Source of the DNA: Blastomussa wellsi
Lineage: Eukaryota > Cnidaria > Anthozoa > Scleractinia > Plerogyridae
Direction: 5' to 3'
DNA: 64,000 nt
Assembly: GCA_947652115.1 (NCBI GenBank)
Contig: OX393561.1
Location: 32,849,881-32,913,880 of the forward strand
The notes beneath the pieces are model-generated. The model saw only the letters and a list, made by a program, of their open reading frames with translations. It was not told where the DNA came from and did no database searches. The first letter of the stretch is position 1. The number at the start of each line of letters is the position of its first letter. Position numbers and translations under genes: made by a program. Positions 25,301 through 35,200 of this stretch are shown in pieces.

Positions 25301-25429
25301 TATTTTGTGTAACAATAATTCGGAAAATTATTTGTTTTACTTACTTGTTCCAATCATACTTGCTTTATTTTGTTCTAATTTAGCTGGTTCGAAGCGGTAA
25401 AATAAGAAGTGCAGATACTTTGCCCACAT
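7325..25429 (-). CDS. RECQL4: RECQL4 (RecQ4/Sld2-type ATP-dependent DNA helicase), 17 exons
   Basis: Exons: 25345-25429, 25108-25196, 23008-23041, 22685-22752, 22007-22198, 19958-20091, 17722-18411, 16965-17054, 16217-16507, 14402-14619, 13946-14038, 13658-13794, 12535-12804, 11707-11889, 10594-10805, 9611-9899, 7325-8803. All join in frame. From the exon-2 ATG (25191) the product is 1487 aa; human RECQL4 is 1208. The N-terminus is Sld2-like ([16 protein letters not shown], then SYRKYRILK), which binds replication-initiation factors. A CCHC knuckle ([14 protein letters not shown], about 499-512) follows. Helicase motifs are STGAGKS (about 640), DEAH (746-749), [17 protein letters not shown] and GRVGRDG. 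The last exon is the RECQL4-specific C-terminal region ending with [16 protein letters not shown]. An in-frame ATG in exon 1 would add 30 residues, but the exon-2 start aligns with human residue 1. The exon 12 donor is not GT. An acidic/Lys-rich insertion lies at the exon 15/16 junction in the second RecA lobe. Confidence 0.95.
9957..10074. repeat. Intronic double palindrome (foldback)
   Basis: An outer inverted repeat (GTTTACATAGCCTCATC at the left, its complement at the right) encloses a second palindrome (9992-10035) centred on a TTATGCATAA core. It lies in the RECQL4 intron just upstream of the helicase exon 9611-9899. It is non-coding and probably a MITE. Confidence 0.75.
11072..11175. 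repeat. 46-bp tandem duplication in a RECQL4 intron
   Basis: Two nearly identical 46-bp units (AAAGCAAAGGCAACATGTCG followed by a TATGTATTG segment) lie side by side. They are intronic and non-coding. Confidence 0.75.
13165..13250. repeat. Short tandem repeat, about 21-bp unit, in a RECQL4 intron
   Basis: Three to four imperfect copies of GCGACCAGAATGCACTGCA lie in the intron between exons 12 and 13, the same intron whose donor is non-canonical. Confidence 0.7.
14160..14385. repeat. ATT/ATTATT low-complexity microsatellite
   Basis: A degenerate trinucleotide ATT-rich tract with interspersed GTT units, inside the RECQL4 intron next to exon 10. Confidence 0.8.
14970..15120. repeat. Dispersed repeat, related to 62285-62470
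   Basis: The order AAACC-AAAACCAAAGTAAT, ACTCT-CCAATCACA, GAAGCAAATACATGA-GCC is shared with the stretch near 62290-62380. A family of interspersed elements is therefore present twice in the window. It has no coding capacity and lies in a RECQL4 intron. Confidence 0.6.
17530..17640. repeat. Small palindromic element in a RECQL4 intron
   Basis: CTATCTCGTGATAGTTAATCA is followed by its degenerate complement around a GGCTGAAGCCC centre. The layout resembles the palindromes at 47520-47622, 47831-47925 and 63880-63960, suggesting one MITE family. Confidence 0.55.
18800..19180. repeat. GATCTT-rich degenerate repeat cluster
   Basis: The short word AGGATCTT(TG)CAAAGATCTT and shortened forms recur at least six times within about 350 bases, many of them self-complementary. 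It is intronic and not coding. Confidence 0.6.
19205..19735. repeat. Foldback element in a RECQL4 intron
   Basis: Arms of about 90 bases (19278-19369 and 19634-19725) are reverse complements with scattered mismatches. They include GTTGAGCATTTTGCCCTCCA in the left arm and its near complement in the right. The central loop has an open frame (19458-19649) with no similarity. Confidence 0.75.
20337..20980. mobile_element. Element with 11-bp terminal inverted repeats
   Basis: The termini are GGTTCGAAATT and AATTTCGAACC, with GGCAACCAAAC motifs just inside both ends. About 644 bp, intronic in RECQL4. No transposase is recognisable, so it is a probable non-autonomous DNA transposon. Confidence 0.55.
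21069..21741. mobile_element. Element with 17-bp TIRs and an internal direct repeat
   Basis: The ends are TTAACCCATTGACTCCT and AGGAGTAAATGGGTTAA (16 of 17 complementary). An about 75-base segment starting with the same AACCCAT-GACTCC words is repeated at 21073-21152 and 21288-21362. A minus-strand open frame (21527-21805) lies mostly inside it and is not a RECQL4 exon. Confidence 0.65.
23696..23737. repeat. 42-bp direct repeat, copy 1 (flank of the DIRS remnant)
   Basis: Identical over 42 bases to 25055-25096 (begins TAAACACAGAATAGCTTGAT). The two copies exactly bracket the retrotransposon remnant. Confidence 0.85.
23738..25054 (-). mobile_element. 5'-truncated DIRS-type retrotransposon
   Basis: Read on the minus strand, the 1317-bp insert starts inside the end of a reverse transcriptase/RNase H frame (25047-24902, with the typical [11 protein letters not shown] ending). 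That frame overlaps by 20 bases the start of a complete tyrosine recombinase frame (24921-23899). This RT/RNase H-then-YR order is diagnostic of DIRS/Ngaro retrotransposons. It is inserted in the RECQL4 intron next to exon 2, in the same orientation as the gene. Gag, most of RT and any terminal repeats are missing. Confidence 0.85.
23899..24921 (-). CDS. DIRS-type tyrosine recombinase (340 aa)
   Basis: This complete, uninterrupted frame belongs to the retrotransposon remnant. The C-terminal half has the tyrosine-recombinase catalytic set: an Arg in [11 protein letters not shown]-x-x-R in [10 protein letters not shown], a Trp in VFGDWRS and the nucleophile Tyr in [10 protein letters not shown]. 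In DIRS elements this enzyme integrates a circular DNA copy in place of a DDE integrase. The reading frame is intact, but the element lacks most of its upstream genes, so it could act only in trans. The start ATG lies within the end of the preceding RNase H frame, a normal DIRS overlap. Confidence 0.85.
   Translation of the reverse strand: MWLIACSFSADPVLSQLSRDLEKSRKAAYATGTSKNHRTQWRTYLYFTLKFNLVSLPVSLQTICLYCQFLSRSMTPPSVRNYLSVKLLHLMLGFEFPDLSAHEFKITLRGIERLALHRPHRAPPITPDLLSTLVSCGVDFDLSDVTFSCAFLFAFFLFARISNLVPESSQASYAHEYKRICRGHVVPTHYGLCVKFTWSKTIQYGQRVLELPLVRVPHSPLCPVRMFYLMCELVPAPDSAPLFVLPSRSGRLLPVLKSQFVLVMRQRLQSAGVPEAHSFRGHSFRREGTSWAFSSGLPGEIIQVFGDWRSDAYKCYLDISMPLKLRVSEGMVASLQTSEA
25055..25096. repeat. 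42-bp direct repeat, copy 2 (flank of the DIRS remnant)
   Basis: The second copy ends only 11 bases from the RECQL4 exon 2 boundary. The insertion therefore left the splice donor intact. Confidence 0.85.
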
Positions 25430-25510
25430 CCGCCATATTTACAACCTTCCCGCCAAGAAGACGCGTCCGCGTCCTGGGTACTAGTGCCAGATCTCTTAGG
25501 AGTCAAGCCC

Positions 25511-26144
25511 CATTCTCGTCCCCATAGCCCTTTTCGTTTCTCTTAGCCGGCAGGGCCTTGGCACGAAAAACGAAGGGCTCTGGGGACATACGATTTTCAA
25601 AAAAATTCGAATTTTTTTTATTGGCTGTTGAGAACAAAGAAATCTTAAACGGAAGTCAAAATGTTCGCCGGCCGCCTTATTACAACACACAACATGTAGA
25701 AAAATCAATGCTATGTACATGAAGTCCGGAAGTCCTAGAATCTCGGACTGGAAATCGCATTCTCGTCCCCAGAACCACTTGTCCCTCTTAGCCGGCTGGG
25801 CCTGTACACGAGGAACAAGTGGCTCTTGGGACACATGATTCGATTGGCTGAAATCTAACAAAGGGAGTCCAATCACATCTACCGTTTTAAACGTGCCAAT
25901 GATTTGGGATTTTAAAACGGCTCATGTGATTGGACTCCCTTTGTTTGATTTCAGCGAATCAAATCGTGTGTCCCCAGAGCCACTTGTTCTTCGTGCACAG
26001 GCCCAGCCGGCTTAGAGGGACAAGTGGCTCTGGGGACGAGAATGAGCCCTTCGTTTTTCGTGCCAAGGCCCTGCCGGCTTAGTCTCCTGCGTAGGAGGCT
26101 ACTGCTGGCTAAGAGAAACGAAAAGGGCTATGGGGACGAGAATG
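25511..26144. mobile_element. Nested foldback element with 9-bp flanking repeats, upstream of RECQL4
   Basis: The outer arms (CATTCTCGTCCCC inward from 25511, complement ending 26144) and the inner arms (about 25757-25893 against 25905-26044) are all variants of one repeat containing the CTTAGCCGGC-GGGCC word, so one inverted repeat sits inside another. The flanking 9-mers GTCAAGCCC (25502-25510) and GTCAAGACC (26145-26153) match at 8 of 9 positions, consistent with a Mutator-type duplication. It begins about 80 bases upstream of RECQL4 exon 1. Confidence 0.75.
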
Positions 26145-26153
26145 GTCAAGACC

Positions 26154-26808
26154 GTCTCTTCGGTATGTTGTTCATGTAAGGCTACATATAATGTCCCTGA
26201 CTACTTCGCAGGCTAAGGGAGCTTGCTGTAGAATCGTGGATCAGAATCAGCAATAAATTATTAAAAAAACTCTTTCTGTAGCGCTTGAGGTTGACTGAGG
26301 TAAATACATCTGTATACACAAAGGAAAAATAAATTTATATTTACATGGTGCCAGATCTACGCAAAAGATCTCGGAGTGAGGGGATATAGCTGAAGCGTAT
26401 TGGACGAAGGGAAAATATTACTTGTCTCAATCGGTAAATCGCTCTGATGCCTGAAGGTGATCCGATATGTCCTAACGTAATAGTGCTCTGGAAGAAGATC
26501 TACAGTGTCATGGTTTGCTAAGAAGGGGCTGGGAAATAAAACAACTGATAAAAACACATGAAACTGAAACACAGGCTGAGAGTTTGTATGGATTTGAAAT
26601 TGAGTATAAAATATCTTCTTTTTTTCTTTTAAACAACTACAATAAACTTTTAAACCTTGCCTGGTATCCTTTTTCCTATTTCTAGCACTTCTGAAAGCCA
26701 TAAACGTGAAAAACTAGTTCGAAGTTTCAGCATTGACTACCCGACCAAACCCTTGCAGAAGGCCGGGCGTGGTCAAGAAGGACGTCTGAATTCACGGAAA
26801 TAATAGGG
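26154..26808. other. Stretch upstream of RECQL4 with one unassigned open frame
   Basis: The minus-strand frame 26357-26701 begins MAFRSARNRKKDTRQ and ends with an LLPEHYYVRTYRI-containing segment. An acceptor-like TTCTTAG lies between the two parts and a GTAATA donor near its end, so it could hold two small exons. I cannot assign it to a family. Confidence 0.3.
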
Positions 26809-27591
26809 ACCTTTAGCAATGATGACGAGGACGTGGACGAAGACTTGTATGGTCGATTAAGCCCTGGGACGAGACAGTCGTACACGGCAGGAAACATAAA
26901 CACTTTAGCAGACCGGTAGCGTGGCCGAGTTTCGTGTTGTGGAAGTCAATAGCGAAAATATATTTTAGATAGTTTCGTGGGCTGCTAAAACTTCTCTCCG
27001 CCGATAACGATATGTGAGAAGTACGCGTGTCAGAACAAAGCTAACTTTATCGTCGTTTGCATGAACCACAACTTAAACGAATAGTTTGTATTTTTAAAGC
27101 CGGGAAATCTTTCAAATTTAAAAATGAAGTCAAGATTGAATTGCAAAAATTACAATGTAATGCAGTTGACAGAATGTGATTTATATCTTATAAGGTTACA
27201 CACGTATCCCGGTGCAATTTTATCGCCACAATCCGCCGGCATTCCTCCACACGCAGTGCGACCACAAATGCACAAATCATAAGCTTACTTTTAATCTCTG
27301 CCTGAAGATCTGTTTTTTCCTCGCGGTCCTTTCAAATATGTTATGGACGCTATCTTATTCACTGACGAGCCATTTCGAGTGAAGAGGCCTGCGTAAAAAT
27401 GCAAAAACTCCACGAAACATACCCTCGTTTCGACTCGTTCACTACAAGACGGCAAATGGCGGCAAATGACGTCCTGAACGAGGTGTGGACGACGAGTCGT
27501 TCTCCCCGGGGCATGCGTGGTAGCGTCGAGTCTCGTATTTCCAACTTCCGGTCGTTCACGTTCACGTCCTCGTCATCATTGCTAAAGGTCC
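26808..27591. mobile_element. TIR element, about 780 bp
   Basis: The left end GGACCTTTAGCAATGATGAC and the right end (its complement, followed by GGTCC) form terminal inverted repeats of about 28 bases continuing through GAGGACGT. No transposase is recognisable. The target duplication is unclear. Confidence 0.65.
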
Positions 27592-27992
27592 GTAATGCCT
27601 TGCCGCAACGTCACAGGCCCGTACGAAGTTGTGATCATAAAAAAGTGCACTGTAATTTTTTGCTCGATCCCCCGTCCTACAACCAGGGATTAAGCCAAGA
27701 ACAAGACTGGCACTTCAGAGTCTTCATACCAATCATAGACTGTTAAGTTGAAACGAAATTCACGCACACTTGTGAAGCGCGTTTGATCATATCTTAGCAT
27801 ATTAATTTGTGCAATTTAAGAAAAAAAGATTAAGTCAAGCTCAAAAGCGGACCTTCAGTACGAGTAGCATTCGCATGTCAATCCAGTTACGTGCTCACAT
27901 CCCTCCTCACTCTTGTCTGTTGCTGGCCAGTTGAAAGGAAGACTAACGACGTCGCGTTTTAATAGAAACTGATAACCATCTTGACTATAGTA

Positions 27993-28157
27993 CAGCGGCG
28001 GATCTAGGGGGAGGGTGCAAGGGGTGCGCACCCCCCCCCCCTCCCGAGATTACTTTTGGCTTTCTAACATAACGAGTATTCTGTTTACGTCACCCGTCGG
28101 TTACGTCATTTCTTAGTGGTGCACCTCCTCCTAAGAAAGATCCTGGTTCCACCCCTG
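27993..28157. mobile_element. 165-bp MITE with TAGTA target duplication
   Basis: The termini CAGCGGCGGATCTAGG and the degenerate complement ending CCACCCCTG are flanked on both sides by TAGTA (27988-27992 and 28158-28162). It contains a poly-C run and has no coding capacity. Confidence 0.65.
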
Positions 28158-28888
28158 TAGTAAACAGAATTTGGAAACGAAAAATGGTTACCTAGGGCTT
28201 GGTTACTGTAGAGCCACAGTTCAAGGAAAGAACCCGTGATTTAATCCGACCCGGCGTTACAAGTTGGTTACACACAAAACACCCGCTTATACTACCCCAT
28301 TGCTGATATAAAAACGCGAACAATAGCTCTAATATGATTGGCCGCCTAGTACATAACTCACGTGTAGAGGTCTCGACACTACAGTTACTTTGAGCAAAAT
28401 CATTCCTTGAAGTTTTTTAAGTAATATACCAAACCTTTTAAAGTAAAGAACTGATGAGTTTCGAGAGAATTAATATTACGCAACAGTATTTCAGTTTTAT
28501 ATATGTGTTGATACCGTACATAGACAATTTTATTCACATCGAATGCAACTATACAAGGAGCAGAATAAGCTACGTTTTCGGTTTCATATATAAAAGAATC
28601 AAATGAAATATTGTGAGCCATATGACATGTTTTTGCGGCAAGTTAAGTAGTCCAAGGCAGTTCCAGTTGGTTGCCTTTGTTTCCAACGATGTCTCTGAAT
28701 TGATTAACTCAAACAGGACTAACACTCAGCTACACAGAGTATGAATTTACCGGGACTAGCCAGAGTTACAATGGCAAAATATATGAAGCGGTCTGTTACA
28801 ATAATACCCTTGTTGCTTTTCATTTAATTTAACTGAAAAGGAGTTGTGCGGATGCTACATTGAGTAACGGAAAACACATCGCATGCTT

Positions 28889-28894
28889 TTTATT
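28889..28894 (-). terminator. Possible poly(A) signal of the collagen-lectin gene
   Basis: AATAAA on the minus strand 15 bases past the TAA stop. It is unusually close, so a later signal may be the real one. Confidence 0.35.
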
Positions 28895-28909
28895 GGCATT
28901 CACATGGAC

Positions 28910-31900
28910 TTATTTATAAAGATGAGATGTTCTCAACATATCGTCCAGGACGCCTGCTAAATGAGCGTTCTCGTATCCTGCTTCATTCCGTTTTTCTCTT
29001 TGCTCGTTGCTTTTGCCCCCAAAGACATTCTCTTCAATATCTTTGCTGCTTGAATTTCGAGAAGCACTAGTCCCCAAGCCTTCACCGTATGACTCAAAAG
29101 CTCTGGATACAGTACTTTTCGCGCGTTGTATTTTGGTGTCTCTTTTCCTGCGCGATGGCAGAATGACTCCAGAGACGTCAGGTATGCATTCATGCCACAC
29201 CTTGAGATACTTCGACGCACTTGGAACACTTTCAAACCAAGGAGTGCTGGCTTCCACCTCACAATTTTGTTGCTTTGCACAGCGCTTCTTTACTTCATCG
29301 GTTACTTGACTTGATTCTCCGATCAGCGGATAAAAAGCTGAATCGGAAGACGTGGAGTTAGTGCATGTCACGGAGTTGCCTCCTCCCCAGCGAGCTTGCG
29401 TTACTTTTACTCGTTTGCCAGGGTTGCATTGTAGTAACGCATGTTTGCCAACGCACACCACTGTTACGTTCTGTGGAATTGACGATTAGGAAATCATTGC
29501 TTACATCAGCTAATTACGGTATATAAAAAAGGGCACTACCGTCAGGTACTTTCGAAGCAACGCATCTCTTAAGTAGAGGCCATTTTATCGATGTTACCCT
29601 TTAGTTATTTCCGAAACTAATGGAAACTTTGAAGTTCAGGATACCCTCCAAAACTAACGTTTCCCTCCATTTCGGTAAATGAGCTTACCAGTCTTACTAC
29701 TCAACCATAAGACGTTGTTGTCTGTTTAGAGTGTACTGTATCAAGAAGAAATTAAAGTTAGTTTGAGCGAAGCGAATAAGAACGTACAATAACATTTTCA
29801 CCAGCAAAACCCAGGACAAACTGAACACCTGAAACTAAATGACTACCCCATGGTAATATAATGTTCCCTACAACTCTTAAACATGTCAGTAGCAAACTTC
29901 TCAGTTCGCTCTCTGCTTTTTGTCAGGTGTTTCAACAAGTTATCATTTCAACCTACCGTTTGTATAGTGTAAAAAGGCGTGAATATATCCGTTGTAATCT
30001 TCCACGTTGGATATCCGGCGGATCCCGGCAGTCCAACCTGTCCAGGAAGGCCTCCGAATCCTGTCTCTCCTTTAATCCCTGGGAGACCTGGGGTACCCGG
30101 AGCCCCGGGGGGTCCCCGCGGTCCCGCCTGACCACGCTTCCCAGGGGGCCCGGGCCATCCCGGCATGCCAGGGGAACCCGTAAGTCCGTTGCCCCCTACG
30201 GGGCCTTTTGGTCCGGGAGATCCCGGTGGTCCTGCAATTCCCTTGATAAAAAATCCCATAGAAAGTTCTTGGTTGAGAAGGTCGAATGTTTGTATTGAAT
30301 TCAGAATGTCCTGGGTTACTTCGTCACCAAGTCTGGGCCATAGTTCTCTTGGAATATGAACAAGCTAAAATCAAAAGTTAAGAAGCATGTATTAGATAAC
30401 CAGTGATCTTGAACGTCCATTACGGAAACTTTTTGTTGCAGTTGTTTAAAATATCTTTCTCCGTTGAATTGCTTTCCTAATAAACTAAATAGACTGCAAA
30501 AACCGTGTACGAAGATCCTGCTTCCCTAATAGCATTTCGTCTTCTGCAGGTGAGATTTAGATTATGCACTTAACTATCCCTGAAAAAACGAGCTATTGAA
30601 AAACAAGCTTATTTGAAAGGCCTTTAAAAATGATGAAGAATGACGTTTTCCTTTTTGCGATATCTCTTCTCGTTCAAGAGATATTCAAGATTTTCTAATT
30701 GTGCAAATTAGGTACTGATGGCGTTATAAGGTGTGATCGTATCGGTGTAAGAACACAAAATATAGTATATCTCTGCAAGTTATGATGCAATGAAATTGAA
30801 ACTTGGTGAGCATGTTATAGTCTAAGAAATACATCAGATGGTGCATATTTTGATATTGCTATGGCAACACATCCGTTCCGAGATCTCCAATATACAGGAA
30901 TGGTTATTCCTGTATTTGATCTTGAGCAAACATCGTCCACTTCCTAAAGGTTAATTAGGAGAGCTAGTGCAATATGAGCATTGCGCACGCTTTAAATTAG
31001 ATCAGTCATTTGCCCTATACAGTCACAAACGAGTAATATTTGATTTAAAAAGGAAAGAGACTGGAACCACGATTGTTGTCATAGCAACATCAAACTATGT
31101 ATCAAGAGGTGTATTTCTTAGGGTGCAATGTGCTTGCAAAGTTCCAATTGCATTGCATAATTACTTGCAGAGATATACCCTATTTTGTGTTTTTACACCC
31201 ATACTATCAAACCTTATGGCGTCATCAGTACCTAATTTGCATAATACAAAAATCTTGAATATCTCTGGAACGAGAGGAGATATCACAAAACGGAAAACGC
31301 CATTTTTCATCATTTTGTAAGGCCTTTCAAATAAGCTTATTCAATAGCTCATGTTTTTTCATTTCCTAGGCACTTTAAATATGTTTTAGCTTTGGTGTGA
31401 ATGAGGTGTTAGATCTGGATAACGGCAATATCGCAATTTCCAGGTTTTTCAAATACTCGTTTTTTTCCAAGAAAAAAGTGCTAATCTCGTTTTAAAACTG
31501 AATGTTTAGCCTGCAAACTTAGCCACTGCTCGCGCGTGGCTAGAAAGATAATTCCACGAGAGTCCCTCTCGCGGGTATGAGCGGTATGAGCGACGGGTAC
31601 TCAAGCAGGTAAGAGCAGGTCCAGTATTCAATTAGAGTGAAAGATTACATGGCGATGATCTAAAGACATTTCCTTTAGATAAACTTTCCTCTTTTAACAA
31701 TTTTTCCCGTACCTTAAAAATTAAAAATGTCACAAAATATAGTCCAGTTAAATGTTCTGTTTTCCTTTTTTATTTTTAATTTTCGGATAAGTATCCATAA
31801 TTAAGGGTCACAGATTACCTGGTGCAGGTACTTCACCCATAGCGAAAAGCAACTTTAAGATATTTCTAATTCAGTCATTTCGTGAATTTGGAACTATAAA

Positions 31901-32046
31901 ATTCAATGATCGTGCACTCTGTGATGAATCAATAAAATACATATACAAGGTCTGCTTCGCAAGAGAGAAATTTTAAATACACTTGATTTACTAACCTTTA
32001 CACCAGCAACCAGTTGCAAAAGCAAAAACGCCTTGAAATAAACCAT
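28910..32046 (-). CDS. Secreted collagen-SUEL lectin protein (339 aa, 3 exons)
   Basis: Exons 31996-32046, 29957-30364 and 28910-29470, all phase 0 with GT-AG introns. Exon 1 encodes a signal peptide ([17 protein letters not shown]). Exon 2 begins with an about 40-residue amphipathic segment ([18 protein letters not shown]) and then 26 uninterrupted Gly-X-Y triplets. Exon 3 holds a galactose/rhamnose-binding SUEL lectin-like domain. It starts [14 protein letters not shown], has an ARWGG strand, and ends KYLKVWHEC. Six Cys are visible, fewer than the usual eight or so; the DPC-type Cys is replaced. A basic RRKR just after the lectin domain is a likely furin site, followed by an about 85-residue low-complexity tail. 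The protein is probably a trimeric extracellular lectin or matrix component. The domain combination recalls colmedins but with a SUEL domain instead of olfactomedin. A TATATAAA lies about 190 bases upstream. Confidence 0.8.
30605..31338. repeat. 734-bp foldback in intron 1 of the collagen-lectin gene
   Basis: Arms of about 265 bases, 30605-30870 and 31070-31338, are imperfect reverse complements. The outer ends are AAGCTTATTTGAAAGGCC and its complement, and both include the TTGCA-AATTAGGTACTGATG word. The product of the + frame at 30967-31320 is a by-product of one arm and not a gene. Confidence 0.8.
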
Positions 32047-32234
32047 GGTGGTTTGATCTGTGAGAGCAAGATAAAAACCGATTTGAAATCAGTGTATAGA
32101 ATCGCAGTTTTAAATATATCAGCTGAATTTTCAGTTTTTGGGCTTTTTTCTACAACTATTTCGTTCAAAGAGCTTTGATGAATATTAAAATGCTTCATAA
32201 AAAATTGGACGTTTTTCGGTCTGCAACTATGAGG

Positions 32235-32242
32235 TTTATATA
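32235..32242 (-). promoter_or_regulatory. Candidate TATA box of the collagen-lectin gene
   Basis: TATATAAA on the minus strand, about 190 bases before the start codon. There is no other support. Confidence 0.4.
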
Positions 32243-32299
32243 CTGTACCGTGATTGCGAGAAACGTCGCTACCTAGACTAGATAACTGAGACATCACTT

Positions 32300-35200
32300 T
32301 CTTATGAAAACTTTAGCCAATCTAGGTTACTTTACTCGATTTATAACGAATCAAAAAGAACTATCCTTACTAGCGGTTAATCTTGGAAGGCGCTAAAGGC
32401 GTCTTTACACCCATCAAAGAAAACCACGATTCAAATGTGAAAAATTTAGAAATAAAACTACAAAAGGACACTTGTTTTACTTACAGCAATTGAAAATGGC
32501 AACGTCTAAATTAAACCATGCTCGATCAGGCAAACGTTCTCTGCCGTGAAACTCTACAGATCAACAGCAAATAGAACGTTGATGTTTGGAATGGATTTTT
32601 CATCGCGATCCACAAAACCTTGCGGGTAACGAGACTATGACGTCATTTTGTATTTACTGCTAAGAGGGTTATGAAAAAGGAAGAGAGGGGAAGAGGAAAT
32701 TGGTAGCTTTCGTTTGATGTGTACAAACAGTAGCATTTTTTTTCGGATTGTTAATTGTTTTCTCCTTTAAGAATCTTCTTTGGTGGTCATCAGGATAGCC
32801 AATAGTGATCTCGCTCGAAATCTGGCTCAAAAAAGAAAGGAAGGCTTGGGACTAGCCTGAAAGAAGACAAACTGCCAGCTGTGAGACCACACTAGATGGG
32901 CACTCTCCGAAATTTTACATTTGGATGGGGCTCTAACAACTCAATAAGGTAAGAGAGAAGTCAGGCCACTGGCAGCCTAAATCAGCAGTTCCACGGCGAA
33001 CAAATGGATGTGTAACAAATTCCAACTGTGACGCAAAAACTGTGTCGACGGGGCCATAATTCATATTTTCCAGCCGACGTTTCTAATCAGTAAAAGCATT
33101 GTTGTCATAGTCAATCCTTCGACATTTTGATTAACCCAGTAGCCGGTTTTAATTTGTTCGGCCCGTGAGGTTGCGACATGATGTGTCAATTAAAATATTT
33201 TGCAACGATCTTTCGTCTGTTGTTAATTAACATTCATATACTTCAGTAATTTTCCCTCTGAAAATTATATGGACGGGGAGAACCATTCACTGGGATATCC
33301 ACGAACGACCTACAACTAATATATAACGTTGACAGTTACAAGACAACCAAAATTAAGAATTAAATATGACTAACCACTCCTGGGAAGAAAAAGAGGGGCA
33401 AGGGAAAATACGGTAGTTCGATGTTAAAATGTTGATCGCTACCATTCCAGACTAACAAAAATCCGCGACCCCATATGTAGTCCCATGAAGAACCTCCCAT
33501 CCCTCCCCCTGTCGGTCATTTGTTTGCGTATGATAAAGCTACACGGCTTGAACTGAAGTGGTTTTGGAAAGAGGTCCCTGACATAAGGAGTTGTAAATGG
33601 GACGGCTTGCGGGATCAGACTTCTGGTAAGGCTTCAACGGATAACTAAGGCGACATAAACGGGTAACGATAAAATGTGTAACATTAAACATAAAAATATT
33701 TCCCAGTAGAAGTGTCGAAGTGCACGTCCTCCAATTCAGTCTCTGTGGCACGGTCATGCATGAGGCGTGACAAGCCCCGAGGCAATATTGAAAGTTATCA
33801 GCCAACGGGTGAATAATATCGTACGTGGGGGTACACTTTGAAAATAAGTGAATCGTATGGACCTGACTAGAAAGCCGATACTGAAATTAGTAGTGAAAAT
33901 TCAGGAGCAGGGTCAAGGATTGGCCAGAAAATATCAAAATAGTTTCAAGTTCGCAAAACAATAACAAACAGAGATTTATTCCATGCACTTCGTCTCATTT
34001 TAACCTGCTCTCTGTCTTCATTTACTTTCAACAGATGCAACACGTGATACAAACGTGAAGTAAACAAAATTTCTTTGCATGTTTAATAACTCAGTGTGTC
34101 TTTACTGAAATTAATAAAACCCATATCAAATAATGATATGTACGTTTCCCGTTATTGTTGGGTCTGTTTTCTTCCGACAGGAATTACCGGCTTCAAGGAA
34201 AGTAAATCTTGCACACCCAGTAACGCTGGGATTAGATTTACGGACTTCGCATATGTTACAAGTTAAAAGGTCTGGAGTATTGTAAATATCTCTTAGCCAA
34301 TGAACGCACCAGAAGTGGTGTCGTGTTTTAGTTTCTTTTAATTCACGCTAATAGCGTGCCTAACTTGAGATGATGGGGACTACTACTTTATATCCTTAAT
34401 GTCAATATTTGTATTATTCATTGTTATTTTGACCTCAGTCTACCAGTTATTTATATACATTGCCATTGATAGTTTTCAGATTATTCACGTATTTTCCTCT
34501 TTTCTATTTGGCAGCCTTTACAAGAAAAGGTGATTACTGCCTCTGAAATTCCATAATCAATTTTGAACAAATTCTAATACGTGTTCCTAATTATAAAATA
34601 CCCATTGATTGGTTTTAATTTATCAAAAAGTTATGCAGTTAACATCGGAACTCAATGTTGTTGTTCATGTTTTAAAAGCAGTAGTATAGTGTTTTCTAAA
34701 CAACAACAGTAGCCGCAACAGAACCGACGACATTAAGTACTCAAGAACTCACGAGACCTTCACCACATTTACATAGACCGACGTTTTAACCTTTCTTTAA
34801 TAAAGGTTTAAAAAATTCTGAAATATGATTATAATCTGATAGTTCCCATGCAATATCGAAGCACTGTCAATCACACAGGGCATAAGTGACCGGAGCAAGA
34901 CGTTAAAAATTGTCATCTGTAGACAGATCTTGATATATTGCCGTGGTGTGGTCATACCATATACATGTATCACTTGTAGCATACCTTCTGTAAATATATA
35001 AAGCAGACCGAAATAGTATGACAAACAAGTTCGATGAAAAGTCGTGGCCGTTTACTTGTAATGTCCGATCAGTATTCGTCATTAACACACGCCCTGTTCG
35101 CGCTTGCCATCTTCAGCAATCAAAAATACTAAGTCTTTGTATTCTACTCTTAATACGTCTGTGCCAAAAAATCCACAACCAGGCAGTACCATCGTAATAA

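Noticed and set aside
26357..26701. Minus-strand frame with an LPEHYYVRTYRI segment as a cytochrome bc1 subunit 7-like gene or an alternative RECQL4 first exon
   Set aside because: The resemblance is limited to a few residues, the remaining exons of such a gene are not found, and the splice sites are weak. It is kept only as an unassigned frame.
27399..27746. 115-residue + frame
   Set aside because: It overlaps the right end of a TIR element; the sequence is basic/Ser-rich and probably non-coding repeat.
29948..30259. A free-standing fibrillar collagen gene
   Set aside because: The Gly-X-Y stretch is only 26 triplets and is flanked by a signal-peptide exon and a lectin exon in matching phase, so it belongs to one short secreted protein.
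30967..31320. 117-residue + frame in the collagen-lectin intron
   Set aside because: It coincides with one arm of a foldback and is opposite in strand to the host gene.
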